Shown: in pieces, positions 61,106 through 64,000 of the stretch
How the letters are laid out: the number at the start of each line of letters is the position of its first letter
Position numbering within the stretch: the stretch's first letter is position 1
Assembly (NCBI GenBank): GCA_018268395.1
Contig: JAFDWQ010000005.1
Location: forward strand, 124,001 to 188,000
Source of the DNA: Armatimonadota bacterium
GTDB lineage: Bacteria > Armatimonadota > Fimbriimonadia > Fimbriimonadales > Fimbriimonadaceae
Length of the DNA: 64,000 nt
Reading direction: 5' to 3'
Translations under genes and position numbers: made by a program
Notes under the pieces: model-generated
The model's input: the letters and a program-made list of their open reading frames with translations, nothing else
The model's database searches: none
Told to the model about the DNA's origin: nothing

Positions 61106-62611
61106 ATGTTTCGAGCTGCTGCGTTGGCCGCTATGGGACTTGGGAGTCCCGTTGCTCACGGTTCTATTGCCTTCACTCTAACGGAGCTCCGCTATGAGCA
61201 CTCCCTGCCTTCTGGTGGATCGGACGCCAAGGCCATCAACGACCGCGGGTACGCTGCAGGCGAAGCGACCTTTCCCAGTGGGCTTCAGTTCCCTCGGATA
61301 TGGCGGCCCGACGGGACGTCTTACGGTGTCGACATGCCTCCGATGCGGGAAGGCACGATCGCGGCGATCAACGGTCATGGGGACGTGTGCGGGACGTTCG
61401 ACCCAAGCGATGACGAGATCCATGCGTTCTGCACCCAAAGCGGCACGTTCGTGGACATGGGGCTCTTGGAAGGCTTCTATCAGTCATCTGCGGCCACGGG
61501 CCTGAACGACAGCGGCACGGTTTGCGGATGGGCGAGGGACGCCTGGGCCGTCAGTCATGCGTTCACCTGGAAGGACAACGTCTTCCTCGACTTGCACGCC
61601 TGGGATGATCAGTATTCCACGACCAACGCGTATTCCATCAACAACGACGGCGCGGTCGCGGGAACGGGTCGAGCGCTACCCTACTATGATTACGCGCTCC
61701 TATGGACCGCCGGAGAGGCGATCCGCCTTCCCAGCTTGCCGACGGACTTCGTAATGGACATGGCCCTCGGGATCAACCGCGATAGTTGGGCCACGGGAGA
61801 GTCCTGGATCGGTTCGGGTTCCCGCGCGGTCCTTTGGCGCGGAGGAGAGGCTATCTCCCTCGGCGTCCCCGCCGGCTACAGCAGTACGACGGGCTGGGAC
61901 GTCAACGACCTGGGCCAGGTGGCGCTCCTTGCCGGCGGCAACGGCAAATACGACTCGCCCTTCCTCTGGTGCGAGCGCAAAGGCCTCTACGACCTGCGCG
62001 CGCTCGCGGGCGGCATGCCGGGCTGGAGCCAGGTCCGCCCCTTCGGCATGAACAACAAGGGCCAGGTCGTCGGGCAGGGCATCTTCGAATACCAGCCGGG
62101 CAAGACGCGCTGGACCGCCTTTAAGCTGACCCCGGTCGACGCCACGGTCGCACCGGGCACGGCGACGGTGCTGCTCGGCAAGAAAGCGGCGGGGGACGCA
62201 TCGAGCCTGGCCGCCCTCGACGGCGACGCGCTCAAGGTCTGCAGGTTCCTCGTGCCGAACCAGGACGCGGCCCCCGTCACGGTCCAGCTCGACGGGACGC
62301 TGCCGTCCTTCCCCATGAACCTCTGGCTCTCGGTGACGGCGCGGAGCGCGAACGCCGGCGCCTACACGCTGCGGCTCGACTTTTGGGACCGGGACGCGCT
62401 CGCCTATGACCCCCGCGACCTTTCGACGGGCACGCTCGGCACGGGCTTCGCCTTACAGGAGTGCGTGGCCAAGGGCGACCTGGCGCGGTACGTCGGCCCG
62501 TTCGGGGAGGTGCGGTCCAGGGTCCGGGTCTCGACGGTCGGCCCCGCCGCATCGGCCGGTTGGTGCGCCGAGTTCGACCAGGCCGTCTGGCACGCCGTTC
62601 CGGAAGAGTGA
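61106..62611 (+). CDS. secreted HAF-repeat protein
   Basis: A 501-residue exported protein with a short signal peptide (AALAAMGLGSPVAHGS). Residues about 35-345 contain six or seven HAF-type repeats (extracellular repeat family, TIGR02913-like): AINDRGYAAGEA, GLNDSGTVCGWA, SINNDGAVAGTG, GINRDSWATGES, GMNNKGQVVGQG, each followed by a strand ending in W. The C-terminal 150 residues form a beta-rich domain (TATVLLGKKAAGDASSL, LWLSVTARSANAGAYTLRLD). The repeats probably build a propeller. Function of the family is unknown. Confidence 0.85.
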   Translation: MFRAAALAAMGLGSPVAHGSIAFTLTELRYEHSLPSGGSDAKAINDRGYAAGEATFPSGLQFPRIWRPDGTSYGVDMPPMREGTIAAINGHGDVCGTFDPSDDEIHAFCTQSGTFVDMGLLEGFYQSSAATGLNDSGTVCGWARDAWAVSHAFTWKDNVFLDLHAWDDQYSTTNAYSINNDGAVAGTGRALPYYDYALLWTAGEAIRLPSLPTDFVMDMALGINRDSWATGESWIGSGSRAVLWRGGEAISLGVPAGYSSTTGWDVNDLGQVALLAGGNGKYDSPFLWCERKGLYDLRALAGGMPGWSQVRPFGMNNKGQVVGQGIFEYQPGKTRWTAFKLTPVDATVAPGTATVLLGKKAAGDASSLAALDGDALKVCRFLVPNQDAAPVTVQLDGTLPSFPMNLWLSVTARSANAGAYTLRLDFWDRDALAYDPRDLSTGTLGTGFALQECVAKGDLARYVGPFGEVRSRVRVSTVGPAASAGWCAEFDQAVWHAVPEE

Positions 62612-62719
62612 CCGCGAAGAAATTGCAGGGAAAGGTGGCCTTTGCCCTTTTGTCCATGGCCAGACGTGCCGATCTCCCTATTGAGGAAGGAGCGGTCCGA
62701 CGCTCTTGGACGAACAACG

Positions 62720-63364
62720 ATGGCAAGCAACGATTTCCAGGGAAAAAGCGATTCTTCGCTCAGTCAAACGGCTCACCAAGCCGCGACAGTGATCCAGGCT
62801 AACCTTGCCGCATATGGCGTCAGTTTGCCGCAGATCACGTCGGTCACGTTAGCCGTTAACGCCCTTGACGCGGACGTGACCGAGGTCACGGCTAAGACGG
62901 CCGCGCTCAAGGCCGCTTACGAGGGCAAGCGCGCCGACCGGGCGAACCTCATCAACGTACTCAGCGTCGTCGGGGCTGTGATCTACAACAACCCGAACGT
63001 CACCGACGAGATGATCGCGGCGGCAGGTTTCGCCGTCCATGACACGGGCGGGACCCCGGTCGTGCCGCAACAGCCGCTCGACCTCTTGGCGGCCCCGTTC
63101 GCGGACGGCTCCGTCAATCTGAAGTGGAAGCGGAACGGGAACCCGACGGGCGTCTCGTTCCTCGTCGAGTCCCGCGGCGCGACGGGCGGATGGGACTTCG
63201 TCACGAGCACGAACAAGGCGCGGACCACGGTCAACGGCTTTGCGCCGGGTGTGACGACGTGGTTCAGAGTGACGGCGACGAAGAACGACCTGACGTCGCT
63301 CCCTTCCAACGAGGCACCGATCTATGCCTCTGGCGGCGAAGGCGCCCTGAGCCTGGCGGCCTAG
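62720..63364 (+). CDS. fibronectin type III domain protein
   Basis: A 214-residue protein with an N-terminal helical part (about 10-115) and a C-terminal FN3-like domain (about 120-205: PLDLLAAPFADGSVNLKWKR, FLVESRGATGGWDFV, TTWFRVTATKNDLTSLPSNE). No signal peptide is visible from ATG 62720; the open frame extends 26 codons upstream but without a better start. The N-terminal part resembles phage-structural or spore-coat-like helical caps only weakly, and I give no function. Confidence 0.7.
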   Translation: MASNDFQGKSDSSLSQTAHQAATVIQANLAAYGVSLPQITSVTLAVNALDADVTEVTAKTAALKAAYEGKRADRANLINVLSVVGAVIYNNPNVTDEMIAAAGFAVHDTGGTPVVPQQPLDLLAAPFADGSVNLKWKRNGNPTGVSFLVESRGATGGWDFVTSTNKARTTVNGFAPGVTTWFRVTATKNDLTSLPSNEAPIYASGGEGALSLAA

Positions 63365-63407
63365 GGGGGACCGGGGGGTCGCGGACCGGGTAGGCACGGC
63401 CAGGCCA

Positions 63408-63441
63408 CCTACTCCTACCCCTACCCCTGACCCCCGAACCC
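63408..63441 (-). promoter_or_regulatory. possible G-quadruplex motif upstream of trkA
   Basis: The minus strand reads GGG-TTC-GGGGG-TCA-GGGG-TA-GGGG-TA-GG, meeting the four-G-run rule with loops of two to three bases. It lies 45-78 bases before the trkA start. Confidence 0.4.
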
Positions 63442-63485
63442 TGAACCCTTGGCCCGGTCCGCTGGTATCCTGCCCGTCGGTCTTC

Positions 63486-63944
63486 ATGAACGTTTTGATA
63501 TTGGGGTGCGGCCGGAGCGGGGCGATGCTGGCTTTGCACCTTTCCGCCGACGGCCATAACGTCACCCTTGTCGAGAGGGACCCCGAGGCGCTCCGCCGCT
63601 TGGGCACCAGCTATCCGTGCCGGATCGTGGTCGGAGACGGTTTGGACGAAGACGTGCTCCTGAAGGCGGGCGTCGCCGAAGCCGACGCGTTCATGGCGAT
63701 GACGCGGGGGGACAACACGAACCTGATGGCCGCACAGATCGTCCAGCGCAAGTATAAGGTCGCACGGATCGCGGTCAAGGTGGCCGATCCGATGCGGGCG
63801 GAGGCGTACCGAAAGTTGGGGCTGTTCTGCATCAACGCGAGCGCCCTCATCGCGGGGATGTGCCGCGACTTCCTCTCCGAGAACGATTACAAGTCGATCG
63901 ACCAGTACAACGTCATGATCACGCCGCCGACGGGGGGGAACTGA
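63486..63944 (+). CDS. TrkA-N (RCK) potassium-uptake regulatory protein
   Basis: A 152-residue NAD-binding protein of the Trk/Ktr system, a cytoplasmic gate for potassium channels. The Rossmann motif ILGCGRSGAMLA, an acidic residue ending strand 2 (LVERD) and GDGLDEDVLLKAGVAEAD are present. It contains one TrkA-N domain and no TrkA-C domain. The next gene starts one base before its end (TGATG) with another Rossmann motif, so the two may form a heteromeric regulator or a split TrkA. Confidence 0.88.
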   Translation: MNVLILGCGRSGAMLALHLSADGHNVTLVERDPEALRRLGTSYPCRIVVGDGLDEDVLLKAGVAEADAFMAMTRGDNTNLMAAQIVQRKYKVARIAVKVADPMRAEAYRKLGLFCINASALIAGMCRDFLSENDYKSIDQYNVMITPPTGGN

Positions 63945-64000
63945 TGTACCTAGTCTTGGTCGGAGGCGGCAACGTCGGGATGCAACTGGCCAAGCGGCTG
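63944..64000 (+). CDS. second TrkA-N type protein, 3' part beyond the window
   Basis: Only 19 codons are visible, starting MYLVLVGGGNVGMQLAKRL. The GGGNVG motif is the nucleotide loop of a TrkA-N domain. It overlaps the previous trkA-like gene by one base, and so is co-translated with it. Confidence 0.75.
   Translation, partial: MYLVLVGGGNVGMQLAKRL

Overview
The window is GC-rich bacterial chromosome, densely coded on both strands, from a flagellated diderm. An LptA/LptD-like outer-membrane gene and an RND efflux pump point to an outer membrane. A planctomycete-style PSCyt1/PSD1 plus DUF1501 pair, a zinc-free bL31, PPDK and a compact rpsB-tsf-pyrH-frr-uppS cluster fit Armatimonadota (Fimbriimonadia-like). 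That taxonomic call is inference and has not been tested by any search; Planctomycetota-related lineages are the alternative.

Layout. 1-4.8 kb: RND efflux adaptor (cut by the window edge), RND permease and a thioredoxin, ended by a strong hairpin shared with PPDK (4.8-7.5 kb, minus). 7.8-9.4 kb: ribosomal protein bL31 and a Cys/Met-metabolism PLP enzyme. 9.4-15.1 kb (minus): rpsB-tsf with terminator, a Pro/Gly-rich lipoprotein, pyrH-frr-uppS, and an exported thioredoxin-fold protein with both active-site cysteines replaced by serine. 15.1-21.3 kb is an accessory region. It holds a visibly AT-richer two-gene cassette (secreted caspase-like protein with His/Cys, plus a PepSY-like membrane-anchored partner), several new repeat families, an ankyrin/kelch-like gene whose 3' end lies inside one of those repeats, and a palindromic 4+4 array of 11-bp units. 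21.3-25.6 kb (minus): class III aminotransferase, a membrane protein, an ECF sigma factor and a DUF4349 anti-sigma-like protein. 25.6-26.75 kb is repeat-rich, with two copies of a MITE-like element, a broken small gene and a duplicated piece of the capA 3' end. 26.7-34.7 kb: CapA-like phosphatase, CHASE3 hybrid histidine kinase, DUF1501 and PSCyt1/DUF1549/DUF1553 proteins.

34.7-42.1 kb is a flagellar operon (flgB-flgC-fliE-fliF-fliG-fliH-fliI-fliJ, lytic transglycosylase, MotE-like) in which most genes overlap and many use TTG or GTG starts. 42.1-50.1 kb: tatA, a one-TM protein, selA coupled to an HD-GYP gene, a second degenerate thioredoxin-fold exported protein, an M32 carboxypeptidase, an acidic protein, a cupin and a lone sugar-type ABC permease. 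50.1-52.5 kb is a second accessory island: a 21-bp tandem array and a pair of AT-richer membrane genes between two 26-bp direct repeats. 52.6-64 kb: an M28 peptidase fused to a YbaY/YscW-like domain, an NTF2-like protein, dGTPase-like HD protein, LptA/D-like protein, an ECF sigma/anti-sigma/membrane operon, a heptad-repeat ORF, a HAF-repeat secreted protein, an FN3 protein and two tandem TrkA-type proteins (the last cut by the window edge).

The most promising undescribed material is the caspase-like/PepSY-like cassette between direct copies of repeat family B, together with the repeat families themselves. Family B shows compensatory changes in its stem, which argues for a structured RNA or DNA element. 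I saw no tRNA, rRNA, CRISPR array or transposase gene.
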